A stretch of 64,000 bases of DNA, taken from contig NC_030858.1 in NCBI RefSeq assembly GCF_000208745.1, forward strand, positions 8,690,591 through 8,754,590, given 5' to 3'. How positions within the stretch are numbered: position 1 is the stretch's first letter; the number at the start of each line of letters is the position of its first letter. Position numbers and translations under genes: made by a program. Below are positions 1 through 9,849 of the stretch, piece after piece. The notes below the pieces were generated by a model. The model was not told where the DNA came from and ran no database searches. It was given only the letters and a program-made list of their open reading frames with translations. This DNA comes from Theobroma cacao (taxonomy: Eukaryota; Streptophyta; Magnoliopsida; Malvales; Malvaceae).

Positions 1-1840
1 ATATATTAATATATAATTTATGTAAGATTATAGTAAATTTCATTTAGATGATTATAATTATTAATGTAATAGGATAAAAATCATACATTTTATAAAAATC
101 ATATTGATAATTAATTATACAAATTTGGTTAATACATATCAATGTATAACCTATAAGTTGTGATCATTATATATGTATATAAAAAATTTAGTCATATCTG
201 ACTATTACTTATATTGAGTAATATTAAAAAAAAAACTTTTTGAACGAATATAAAATAAATCTAAAAGTACTGTTATTGTCAAGACTTGAACCTTTGCCCA
301 CATGTTAAAAGAGTTAAAAGATAATCATTTCTTCCACCAGCCCATACTTAAAACTTATCTCCCAAACTTAATCGGGTATTAAACCAAAATGAATATTAGT
401 TGCCTTTGGCCTAATACGTCGTCGTTCTGCCAAAATTCGATCCCCTTAACCCTACTTCAAAACGACGTAGTTTTGATCTATAAAATCCTATATATAAAGT
501 CACAAATTTTTCCCCAAACCTGACTTTTAAATTGCCATTTTCTCTCTCTACTCGCGACGTTGTCCCATTTCTCTAAAACCTTGTCCCCCTTCTCTAAAAC
601 CTTTGCCTGACTTCCACGGCGTTCCCAGTGTTGTCCCATTACCGGTGGCCTGACTCCGGTTCCGATGTTGTCCTAATTTAACAGCAATCGATCTCTCTCA
701 ATCGCCTTTGGTCCCGTCGTCCTGCTGCTATATTCTCCGATTTAAACCTTTGCCGTCATGACCCAAACACTCTTTGAATGAATTTGTCCCCGTCGCCTTA
801 GTCCCCTTAGTGCTGCCTTACTCTCCATCCGATCCCTTCCACAAATCTAGCCTTAGGGGTTAATTTTGTATATCTTGTTTATTTGATTTTTATCAATATT
901 TGTTTATCAATTGATGCACCCTAGGTATTTTTAATGATGTTATTGTGTTTTAATTATTTGATTTAAGGTTACAAGCCTAAACGTTTCATTGCTTTAATTT
1001 TAGTCAAAGGCTAAGGTCGGCTCTGGAAGCATAAAAGTAGTGTTCGGTTTGCTTCAAAACGAGATTGGGTTTTGGTCTAATTTTGCAGGTGACTAAGATG
1101 TATAAATAAGCAATTAAATGTTGGTATTTGAGAACTGACCACCCTTGTTTTAATTATTTGATTTGCTATTACGAGCCTAAATGTTTGACATATTTAAATG
1201 TTGGTATTTGACATATTATTTGATTTGCATTCAATTTAGTTAAAATTTTTATCAATAATTTATAAACATAAATAAATATGATGTTTATTATATTTTAATG
1301 CAATTTGAATCATCTAGCCAACTAGCCTAATATCTTATTAGCCGATTGGGATCAAAAGCAATTAACATATTTTACCTTAAGCCCAAATAAAATTAAGGCC
1401 CTAATTATAATTTCCACTTTAAGTCTTCTAATATAACGCTTGAATTTATAGCCCAATTTTAAATTTCAAAATAAAATTTTCATAACTGTATGAAATAATA
1501 GAAAAATTTGATATTTTTTAAAAATTGTAATAAATTGGAAACTACATGAGTTAATGATATTTAAAAGAAAGGGTAGACATCATGTATATATAATTTCAAT
1601 TCAAACTTAATGTACGGTCACCAATTTTAAGATGCAAGTGTGAGTCTCTAATTAAAGCAATTTAATGTGCAAATAAATATAAACCATCTACCTAGGTTTT
1701 TTGATAATTCATGTATGCAATAATTTATACTATAAGGGCTACTTTGCATCTTACAATGTAATTTTGAATATATTTATATAAAAAACATATTGAAATGTAG
1801 GGTTTAACAAATTGTTTTGTTACCATCAATGCAATAATAT
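1..1840. other. AT-rich spacer with a promoter-like segment
   Basis: No coding region is supported here. The one notable part is about 400-860: a near-palindrome CAAAACGACGTAGTTTTG at 458-475, a good TATA box (TATATATAAA, 489-498), then about 300 bases of CT-rich, GC-richer sequence resembling a transcribed 5' leader, with an internally repeated phrase containing tctctaaaacctt. No open frame follows, so this is either an orphan promoter or part of a mobile element whose coding region has been lost. The rest is low-complexity AT-rich DNA. Confidence 0.35.
489..498 (+). promoter_or_regulatory. TATA-box-like site with no visible gene
   Basis: TATATATAAA is followed by a CT-rich leader-like stretch. 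The match is good, but no gene downstream supports it. It lies about 15 bases after the near-palindrome at 458-475. Confidence 0.25.
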
Positions 1841-2195
1841 GTTTGGTCTCACATTAAGATGTTTTAGTTCGACGCATATGGGAAAAAATTTGTTCCGATC
1901 GATTAAGAGACATGCTTTTAGAAGAAAGGCATAAAGCAATGATTGAAGCCAAAACTATCAACATTACAGAATGCAGAGGCATGTTGAGGGAATGGATCAC
2001 AAATGAAATATGAGACACCCTGATCGATACAGTATGGGATACAGAAGAGTGGCAAAACAAATCGCGAAAAGTAAGGCAAAATCGTTTAACGCCAAAAGAA
2101 AGAAGCATTCCAAAGCACATTGACGGTTCAATTCCATTTGTGGTTCATGCAAAAAGGATGGTATGAATTAATATTACTCAGAATTAATTGTATTT

Positions 2196-2238
2196 NNNNN
2201 NNNNNNNNNNNNNNNNNNNNNNNNNNNNNNNNNNNNNN
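2196..2238. other. Assembly gap (43 N)
   Basis: A run of 43 undetermined bases directly abuts an AT dinucleotide tract, which probably caused the break. The true length of the AT tract and gap is unknown. Confidence 0.99.

Positions 2239-2283
<45 letters not shown>
2239..2283. repeat. (AT)n microsatellite
   Basis: A perfect AT dinucleotide run of about 44 bases follows the N gap. It lies within the decayed CACTA coding region. Confidence 0.95.
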
Positions 2284-2286
<3 letters not shown>

Positions 2287-2956
2287 TATGAATGACTAAA
2301 TATAATTGTTAATAAATTCAAGCAATTGAGCTGAAACGAGATGTTACCTTCTTGGAAGTGTTCAACCATACTCATAAGCGCTCAGGGGTCATGGTGATTT
2401 TATTGATAACAAGTCCAAGTCTACGAGTGTAAGTAAAAATTCATTAATTTTTACTGTTTCTTTTAAGTTGATGTTCTATTTCAATATTAATCATTAATTA
2501 TGGTTTTTATGTAGGAAATGGACAATTCTATACTATCGCAGAAGTATGGCGATGATTCATCTTCTCAGCCAGAATTCGATCCGCATGCTTGGACTGAAGC
2601 AATTAGAGGGAAGGAGACTACACGCACTCACGTGTATGGGTTTGGCACTCATGTCCCTGCTACAGCTTTACTTACTGGAACACAATCTAATGTAGCAACA
2701 TCTGAGTCTGCGTGTAGCCCTATCAACTCAAACTTTAACAGTCCCACAAATGCATTGGAAGAAAAAGTGAAAAATCTTGCACAAAACTTGAATAAGATAC
2801 GTGAGGAAATACGTGGGAAAATACGTGAAGAAATGAGAAATGTGATGGCGAAAGGCATGAGTGAATTTATAACACGTATGGAAACCATGTTCATGAGTAA
2901 TGCGCGTTCAACCCTTGGCGATGCGAGACCTTCAAGACTTGACAAGTAAGAAAAAA

Positions 2957-3027
2957 AAATTCCCTCACATGATGTATAATTTTCAATGCAAACAAAATTC
3001 CCTCACATGATGTATAATTTTCAGTGC
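2957..3027. repeat. Two-copy direct repeat, 33 bp
   Basis: Two nearly identical copies (about 2957-2989 and 2995-3027) share cctcacatgatgtataattt and differ at one base near the end. They lie just after the transposase remnant, before the sub-terminal array. Confidence 0.85.
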
Positions 3028-3259
3028 CAACACTTGGATACTTTTTAATATAGTTATGTCTAATATTCATATGTATCAAACTATTTTATATATTGTTTCT
3101 TAAGGATAATTTCTAATTAGATGTTAGGACTTGAATCTCAATTTTGTAATGTGTATTGCTTTTATATATTTTACAGTTTGAATACGGAATTAAATTTAGT
3201 ATCAAAATGAAAATTGGTAATTTTTTTTGAAAATTTATTATAAAAATAATAGATCAAAA

Positions 3260-3685
3260 TATTTCCAACGGAAAATTCAGTTGGAAATATTTTTCCAACG
3301 AAAAATTATGTTGGAAATGTTAAATGTTTTTCTGTTGGAAATAAGATTTCCAACGAAAATTTCCGTTGGAAATAATTTTTCCAACGGAAAAAATTCCTAC
3401 TACTTTTTTCGTTGGAAATTCTATTTCCAACAGGAATTGTTCCTACTGTTTTTTTTGTTGGAAATTTCCAATGGAATTAGTTTCCAACGGATTTAAAAAA
3501 AAAAAGGCAAAATTTCAAATTTTCAACGGATTTTTAACAGATTTTCCACAGATTTCCAACGGAAAGTATTACCCACAAGGCTTGTACCGACAGAATTTCC
3601 AACGAAATTTTTCATTGAAAATCCGTTGAAAATAAACATTTTCAATGGAAAAATGCCTATTTCCAACTGAAAATTCTGTTAGAAA
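3260..3685. repeat. CACTA sub-terminal inverted-motif array
   Basis: About twenty copies of a 12-14 bp motif, TTTCCAACGGAAA or its inverse TTTCCGTTGGAAA, occur in both orientations with one- or two-base variants and short spacers. The short open frames crossing it are by-products of the repeat. Arrays of this sort near the ends of En/Spm elements bind the element's own TNPA-type protein. The assignment here rests on the adjacent GTAGTG terminus. Confidence 0.8.
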
Positions 3686-3705
3686 TAGCCAAATTTTTTG
3701 TAGTG

Positions 3706-5135
3706 AAACCAATTTTTTTCTTCAATTTATAATATCCACTTTTAAATTTTTCTTTCCTCATTTGCTCTCTTTTCCTTTAACCTCAATTTCCTCCAAACAA
3801 TACGTAGGAAGTTTGTTATGCTATAATCTTCATAAAGTCATGAGTCTCATTTGGGGTTTGCAATAAGCATTAATTCAAAAATTAGGTACTATTATTCTAA
3901 TCTTTTCATACTTTTTTACTTTAATTTTAGAGTTTATATTATATTATTATATTGTCTTTATTTTATGTGGTAGTTGATTTATTTGAATTAAAAATTTTGA
4001 TTGTTGATTTTATATTAACCATTTGAAAAATGTAAAATAACTATAATAACTAAATAATTTTTGTACTTCATAATAGATATTTGAATATGTTAAATAGAAA
4101 ATATGAATCTAGTTATTCAAAGTTTAAAAAAAAAAGAAAAAAGTTTAATACAATCTAAAAAAGAACACTTGATAAATATTTTACAAGTAATAAAAATAAT
4201 GAATCAAAATTATTAACGAATCAGAAATTATTAAAGAAATATTAAAAAAACTTAATTATAAAATTTTACATTTCAAAAAATTTAAAGAATAAAATTTTAA
4301 TAATTTTTTTTAATTTTAATAAAAAAATCTCATATGAATATTTTCTTTTAAACTTTTTAAGTTATTGACTCTGTAAAGAATTATACACGGAGAACCATTT
4401 GTCATGCTCTTAATTCAGCAAATATTAATTTTTTTTAAAAATGACTATTTATTGACAATTACCCTAGCACGTGGTGCGAGTCAATAAAGCAGATAGAAAC
4501 CAAGGCCACGCTGGAACCGAAGGAATGGGAAGAAAACGCGACATCTGTTTTAAACCAAGTATTTCATCTTCTTTCTAGAAAGTCAAAAGAATAAAACTAG
4601 GGGAAAAACAAATTTGTTTATTTTGCTAGGAACACACCTTAGCTAACCAAACTTGTTTTTTTCATTAGAAAAACAAAGAATTTGATGTAATGTTAACCTT
4701 CCTCTAATGGTTGCCTTGCCTTCAAACTTTTTCTACCTCTTTTTTTCCTTTATTTAGAAGCCTTTCATTTAAAAAAAAAAAACTTTTAATGGACATTTGT
4801 AACTGTTCATCTTTCATCGTCAAACTTAGTCCCATTAGTTTTTCTTTTTTTTTTCTTTAAGAAAGTTACAAGTGAAAATGAAAGAACTGTTTTTTAATCT
4901 TTGAAATTTTTATTTATTCTATTATTCTTGAAGTTATAAAATTTGGTCAAACCTAATTTTAATAGAAAAAGAAAAAGAGAAGAATATGATGAAGTTAGTG
5001 ACAAATAAAAAGAGAAAACCAAGAAAAAATTGTTGTGAGGGGGTTGGAGAAAGAAATTTTTTTTATAATATGTATTTTTTAACACTTATGAAAACCATAG
5101 CATTGTATCAAATAAGTTGTAAAAAATTTAGGGTA
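3706..5135. other. Spacer, no gene seen
   Basis: AT-rich DNA with homopolymer runs. A slightly GC-richer stretch at 4470-4560 looks single-copy but has no open frame. Nothing else was recognised. Confidence 0.5.
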
Positions 5136-5390
5136 GGTAATATACTCTGACCTTTTGAGCTCTGACTATAATTCCACAAAGCTCCATTAGGATTTAAAAT
5201 AGACAATCCGTCTTAAACGTGTAAATGGTGTTAACGGATAAATGTGAAATGTCTAAAATACCTTTCTTCTTTCTCTATTATTTTTCACTATTATCTTTTT
5301 TTTTTCAAGCCAGTTAACAATGCTTCCTTACCCCAGTTGATCATTTCATAGTCGAATTTGGCCTTTGAATGCCAAATTCGACCAAATCTC
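5136..5390. repeat. Left half of a MITE family also seen at 24.3 kb
   Basis: Sequence from about 5136 (tactctgaccttttgagc) to about 5390 aligns by eye, in the same order, with 24335-24590: the shared phrases are ttgactat..ttccaca, aacgtgtaaa..gttaa and aaatgtctaaaata. The 24.3-kb copy has terminal inverted repeats. Here the right-hand end was not found, so this is probably a truncated or diverged copy. Confidence 0.5.
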
Positions 5391-6035
5391 CCAGGGGGAG
5401 TGTGATATTGTGTTTTACGTACACTTGGTTAAGCTCAAGAGTTGCATTCATATGGCTTTCGATATTCAGACTTTTGTTTGCAAGTAGTGCTTCTAGCCTT
5501 TGTGTAACACATATGTAATAAAACAATTCAAAAGCTGACTTGTGATTGGCAATATTTTATGAACAAATACTTTTCCAAAAATGCAAACTGATGTTATAAT
5601 TCATATATGATGCTAGAAAAGCTAAGATTGAAGTTGAGAGAAATTGTAACAAAGATTGTTTTAATGAAGAACCATGAAAAAGAGTTGTGAAGATGATTAG
5701 ATGCTTCCTCCAATAGTGATTCTTCTCAAGAATAATTAAATACATTGGGAGAGATTGCAACAGATATTATTTTATTGAAAAATCGTGAAATAGAGTTTGC
5801 AAAGATGATTAGATACTTTCTCCAATAATAGCTATTCTCTATGGAACTTTATAGTTGGTTGCTCCTTTATTAACTTCATAGACTCATCAAAGTAATGTTA
5901 TTCATATAAATGTTACACACCAACACCACATATTACTGTATATGGCCAAAAGGGAACCTTCAAATCTACATCAAGGAAGTTAACTTTTAACTTGATGTGA
6001 AGGAGATTAGTTCAACCCCTTAAATAAGGACGCAT
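5391..6035. other. Spacer, no gene seen
   Basis: Two short near-duplicates of a phrase containing 'aagatgattagat' followed by 'cttcctccaatagt' or 'ctttctccaataat' occur at about 5690-5720 and 5800-5830, suggesting a small local duplication. No open frame is credible. Confidence 0.4.
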
Positions 6036-6039
6036 AAAA

Positions 6040-6362
6040 GTTGCGACCAATTTGTGAGTAATAAGTTATGGTTAAGAAGTAAGCGATAAAGCTTATGGCT
6101 AATAGCATAACATCATTATAACCAAATTATGAGTGATAAAGCTAATGGTTGAAATATGAGTAATGAATCATGGTCAAAGAATGAGCATAAAGCTTGTGAC
6201 TAATAGAAAAAATATAATTTCTAGCTAAAATATAAGCGATAAAGTTTGTGGCTAAAATATGAGTGATAAGCTATAGTCAAAGAATGAGCGATAAGCTTGC
6301 AACCAATAGTATAATATAATTGCAGCAAAAGTATAAGCGATAAAGCCAGCGGCTGAAATATG
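6040..6362. repeat. Degenerate tandem repeat (GATAAAGCT units)
   Basis: About eight imperfect copies of a 25-45 base phrase of the form 'atgagtgataaagctNatgg' with insertions such as 'aatagtataatataatt'. A higher-order period of about 85-95 bases is suggested by the spacing of the 'caaagaatgagc' phrases. No coding frame. Confidence 0.7.
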
Positions 6363-6479
6363 AATGCTTTACTTTCCAAATGTCAAATTTCAATATATAA
6401 AGTAATGGAGAGTCAACGTCATAAAAGTATCATACATGAGCGAAAAACAGGTTGTTTCGGACCTTGTTGTTCCCAATTT

Positions 6480-6846
6480 GTGACTCTCTTGCTTACATCT
6501 TCTTGTGGAATATTTTACGCAAGTCTCTACATTCAAGAAGTGAATGACCAACTATTCTATGATAGTCAAAATATCTTGGGTTGGACTTCTTCTCTACTGT
6601 TGGCGATCAAGTAACATAGGGCAAGTACACCTGTCCATCCCTAATCCATTCATGAAAAAACACTTGCACTATATCTAGTGGAACTGAGAATGGTGGAGAA
6701 GAATCATTCTCCTTATATGGTTTTCTCCTTGTATCATCTTTTTTAGTGTAAATTTGATTGTAAAGGACTTTTTCTTTCTTTGCCTTTTCTTTGAATGGTG
6801 TTACGTTTAAATCAATTTCGTGTGCTAGAATATCAAGTGCACACAT
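6480..6846 (-). pseudogene. Ty3/gypsy gag fragment
   Basis: The minus strand reads a 79-residue open piece (6846 to 6607) ending in EWIRDGQVYLPYVT, then a stop, then in the same frame SNPRYFDYHRIVGHSLLEC and DLRKIFHKKM with a second stop. The YH..xxGH....EC pattern, preceded by a basic segment, is the characteristic tail of plant Ty3/gypsy gag-type proteins, where a Cys usually sits at the Phe position before DYH. Two in-frame stops and the absence of protease or pol on either side mark it as a scrap of a retrotransposon. Confidence 0.55.
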
Positions 6847-6919
6847 CCCTTAACACTTTCAACTGAGTTTGAGAAGAAAAACAATGAAAAAGGACTTTGA
6901 AAAATGCATTCTGGTCTAA

Positions 6920-7295
6920 ATCTATCAATACATGTTCTCCATGTATCAATACATTTGGACAAGTATCGATAGATTTTGAAATCTATCGATACATGTTCTT
7001 GAGAAAAGTGAAAATTCAAAAAGTCAAACTCAATCTATCGTGATAGGAATGCAATAGAATGCTCACTGTCTCAAAAGTATTGATACATTTTACAAATGTA
7101 TTGATACATTTTCAATAGAATGTTCACTATCTTAAAAGTATCTTATACTTGCAAATGTATCGATAAATTTTAAACAGAATGTCAAAACCCTTGCAAGCAA
7201 GTTCAAATGTGTCGATAAATGTACAAATTTATCGAAACATCATAATGGGAATTCAAAAATAAAAGAGGTAATGTATAATGTATCGATACAATATG
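6920..7295. repeat. Array of palindromic TATCGATA-type motifs
   Basis: About eleven copies of ATGTATCGATACAT or one-base variants (TATTGATA, TATCAATA, TATCGATAA) occur in about 375 bases, both head-to-tail and as hairpin-capable pairs, for example at 6961-6995. Spacing is irregular (15-65 bases). The array contains no credible gene. It may belong to the non-coding part of an LTR element, since a TATA-like CTATAAATA lies downstream near 7377. Confidence 0.7.
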
Positions 7296-7669
7296 ATTTT
7301 TAGAGTATTGAATGAAGAGAAGAATGACTATTTTCACATTTAATGAACCTCCAACTACCCCTGAAACTTCAACAACTATAAATACAAGCTTTCTCAACAT
7401 TTATGAAGATTGGAAGACTTTGAAACACAACTCAAAAAAGAAGAATTTAGCAAAAATGATTCAAGACCCTTTGTACTCTTCTTCTAATCCTTAAAGTCTT
7501 CTAGTGTAGCATTTATTGAGCTATCATTCCTTCACCAAATATTGTACATAATTTGTTATTCAGCCTTTAAGAAGTATACCAACTATATATATTTACTTTT
7601 TTCTCATTGTACTTACTTAAGTGGTTATATCTTAACCAATATAAAAGGTAGAGTGTAATAACCATTTCC

Positions 7670-8835
7670 CTCGTCCAAGCATGTTGTGAGTGTCGTGGTA
7701 GGTCGAAGAGAATAGGTAGAGAATTAGAGAATACAAGATAATTAAAGAGAAAAACTCTGTGTGGGAATGTTATAACTTTGGAAAAGAGTCAAGATCTCTC
7801 AAATGAATTATGAAGGTTCCATATATAGTACTAGAAGTGGTGGTTACTCAAAAATAGGCTTTAATGCGTGTAATAAATGACACTATTATGAAGACCTTTA
7901 ATGTGAGTAACTGTTATTGTAACCCATTATGTGGATATTAAAATGGTGATTTTATTGCATATATTGAGTAACAGTTAGAAACTTATTATGTGATCGCTGA
8001 AGTTATTGGGTGTAATAAGACTTATTCTTGAGTAAAAAGTAATAGAGAAAAGGTATACAAGAATAAGTTAAGAGAAAAAAGTGCACGTGAACATGTACAA
8101 GAGAATAAGGTAAAATGAGGAAACACTTGTACTTTAGGAAAAAAATAAAGAAAATAGGTAGAGAATTAGAGAGAGAAGTTAAAAAGAAAAGCTTTGTGTG
8201 AGAATGTTACAACTCTAAAAAAGAGTCAAGATCTCTCAAATGAATTGTAAAGATTCTATATATAATACCAGAAGTGACGGTTATTCAAGAATAGGTTTTA
8301 ATGTGCGTAATAAATGACATTATTAGGGAGAGCTTTAATATGAGTAACCGTCACTGTAACCAATTATGTGGATATTAAAATGGTGATTTTATTACATATA
8401 ATGATTAGCAATTATAAACTCATTATGTGAACATTGAAGTAATTGCATGTAATAAGACTTGTTCTCGAGTGAAAAGTAATAAATAAGTAGTATACGTGAA
8501 AAGTTATATGAGAACAAGTTTAAAGAAAAAGGTGTACATGAACAAGTACAAAAGAATAAGATAAAAAAAAAAAAAACACTTGTACTTCGAGAAAAAGTTA
8601 AGAGAATAAATAGAGAATTAGATAATAGAAGAGAAGTTAGAAAAAGAAACTCTGTGTGAGAATAGTTATAGCTCTGAAAAAGAGTCAAGATCTTTCAAAA
8701 GAATTGTGAAGGTTTTATATATAGTACCAGAAGTGTTGGTTACTCAATAATAAGCTTTAATGCATGCAATGAATGACGTTATTATGAAAAGCTTAATGTG
8801 AGTAACCGTTACTGTAACCCATATAATGAGTAACT
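7670..8835. repeat. Three-unit tandem array, about 440-460 bp each
   Basis: The landmark phrase gtcaagatctctcaaatgaa (or a variant) occurs at about 7788, 8225 and 8684, giving periods of about 437 and 459 bases. Each unit also carries the phrases 'tatatagtaccagaagtg', 'gagtaaccgt' and 'tatgtggatattaaaatggtg' in the same order. The third unit is cut short at about 8835, where a CACTA terminus begins. No open frame is conserved between units, so this is non-coding satellite-like or retrotransposon-derived DNA. Confidence 0.8.
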
Positions 8836-9052
8836 GATGAAATTCATCCGTCAATAAACTTGGTACCATCTTACAATATTACGTGCCATTGTATTGTCGA
8901 TGGAATCTATTCTGTCGGTATTCCATTGTTGTGCAGTCAATAATACTTAGCACATAACTCCGTCAATATTTCGTCAGCTTTTCATTGGAAATTATCGACG
9001 GATTTTATCGATGGAAATAATTCCACTGGTAAAGCTTTATTTTTTTGTAGTG
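8836..9052 (+). mobile_element. Second CACTA-type terminus
   Basis: The segment ends at 9052 with TTTTTTTGTAGTG, the inverse of a CACTACAAAAAAA end. The preceding 200 bases carry repeated 'cgtcaat', 'cgatggaa' and 'cgacggatttt' motifs in both orientations, as expected for a CACTA sub-terminal region. The motifs differ from the TTTCCAACGG set at 3.3 kb, so it is another family or subfamily. No transposase or second terminus was seen, so it is a short fragment or a solo end. Confidence 0.55.
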
Positions 9053-9610
9053 CGTGGCATCTATTATGCCTCGGGTTTAGGGTGTGATAATGAAGTAGTC
9101 CTTCACTTGCTCTAGTTATGCTGCGTGAAGTAGTGCTTTACATGTTCTAGTTGTTCTCATTATTTTCTGTACAACATTATGCTTAATACAACTCTAAAGA
9201 AAATAGGTAGTGATCAAAATCAGCTATCTAAACTAGTTAAAAACGAAGTGATAGGAAATCTCAAGCTACTAATTTAGATTATAGTCTATTTGATTAGCTT
9301 TAGATTATAGTTTGTGTGATTTTTTTATTAATTAGATTATTACTAGTAGATTTGTGCATTTAGATAATGTAATTTCTCAACCTCAACATTTTGAACATGG
9401 TGGATACTGCATGTGTTGAAATTCTCTGAAAAAGTATCTTGATTAAGGTAGCAGAGTAGATCATTTACTACTTTGGAAGCTTTATGGAGGTAAAAAAGAA
9501 GAAGCTTCTTTTAGGTTGGATAACGGGTAGCCTAACCTAGCTATAACTATATTTAAAGGAAGCCCCAAAGGGCTGTTGGCTTGACATTTGGCAAGGTTAT
9601 CGACTTAAAG
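9053..9610. other. Spacer, no gene seen
   Basis: Two short direct repeats around 'gaagtagt.ctt..cttgctctagtt' occur near 9090-9150. No coding region. Confidence 0.4.
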
Positions 9611-9614
9611 TGTA

Positions 9615-9840
9615 GTTGGGTTTTTGGGGTGTGGTCTTGAGGTTTGATGGGGCTGGGTTTGAGATTGAGTTTTTGGGGCATGGGCTTAAGGTCTGATAGG
9701 GCTAGTTTGGGCTTGATACTTCACAAGGTTCTTGGCTTGACATGTGGTTGGGTTTTTGAGACGTGGGCTTGAGGTTTGATGGGGCTAGGTTCATGGTTGG
9801 ATTTTTAAGGCATGAGTTTAAGGTTTGACGAGACTGGATT
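9615..9840. repeat. Four-unit degenerate minisatellite
   Basis: Four imperfect units of 40-80 bases, starting near 9625, 9675, 9750 and 9800, share the pattern gGgtTTTTgggg.aTGgGcTTgAgGtttGAtggggCTgg. The G/T strand bias is strong. The open frame across its right end is a by-product. Confidence 0.7.
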
Positions 9841-9849
9841 TAGATTAGA

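Larger units (their letters stand above)
1850..2949 (+). pseudogene. Plant Ptta/En/Spm transposase-like remnant
   Basis: Plus-strand reading gives fragments typical of the plant En/Spm (Transposase_24-like) family. Around 2030-2160 a frame contains the phrases VWDTEEWQNKS, NRLTPKE and IPFVVHAKRM. Around 2325-2400 it reads KRDVTFLEVFNHTHKR, the family's 'leF..THT' signature, after which the frame breaks. The last open part (2518-2949, 143 aa) holds HAWTEAIRGKE and VYGFG, then a charged helical, probably coiled-coil segment (about residues 80-125, EEKVKNLAQNLNKI). An in-frame TGA at about 2018, the frame break near 2390 and the N gap show it is dead or misassembled. Upstream exons are not identifiable. 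The end could instead be spliced: a GTAAG donor overlaps the stop at 2945. Confidence 0.6.
1850..3705 (+). mobile_element. CACTA (En/Spm) transposon, 3' part, decayed
   Basis: This is the 3' portion of a CACTA element. Its parts in order are a transposase-like coding remnant (about 1850-2949), a short direct duplication (2957-3027), a dense array of inverted short motifs built on TTTCCAACGGAAA (about 3260-3685), and a terminus reading ...TTTTTTGTAGTG at 3705, the reverse complement of the family's CACTACAAAAAA end. Sub-terminal arrays of short motifs in both orientations are the usual CACTA transposase-binding region. The matching 5' CACTAC end was not found upstream, so it is lost or outside the window. 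An N gap (2196-2238) falls inside the coding part. Confidence 0.75.

Noticed and set aside
3260..3685. Regularly repeated palindromic motif considered as a CRISPR-like array
   Set aside because: Spacing is irregular, orientation alternates, the motif is degenerate, and the genome is a plant's. A transposon sub-terminal array explains it.
3227..3866. Phe/Asn-rich frames at 3.2-3.9 kb
   Set aside because: They are produced by the TTTCCAACGGAAA array of the CACTA sub-terminal region.
5388..5425. GGGGGAGTGTGATATTG looks like a copia polypurine tract plus LTR start
   Set aside because: No RNase H or integrase frame precedes it and no LTR end or partner was found. Possible by chance.
7312..7494. 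60-codon frame after the TATCGATA array
   Set aside because: No similarity, and it lies in LTR-like sequence with a TATA-like CTATAAATA inside the frame.
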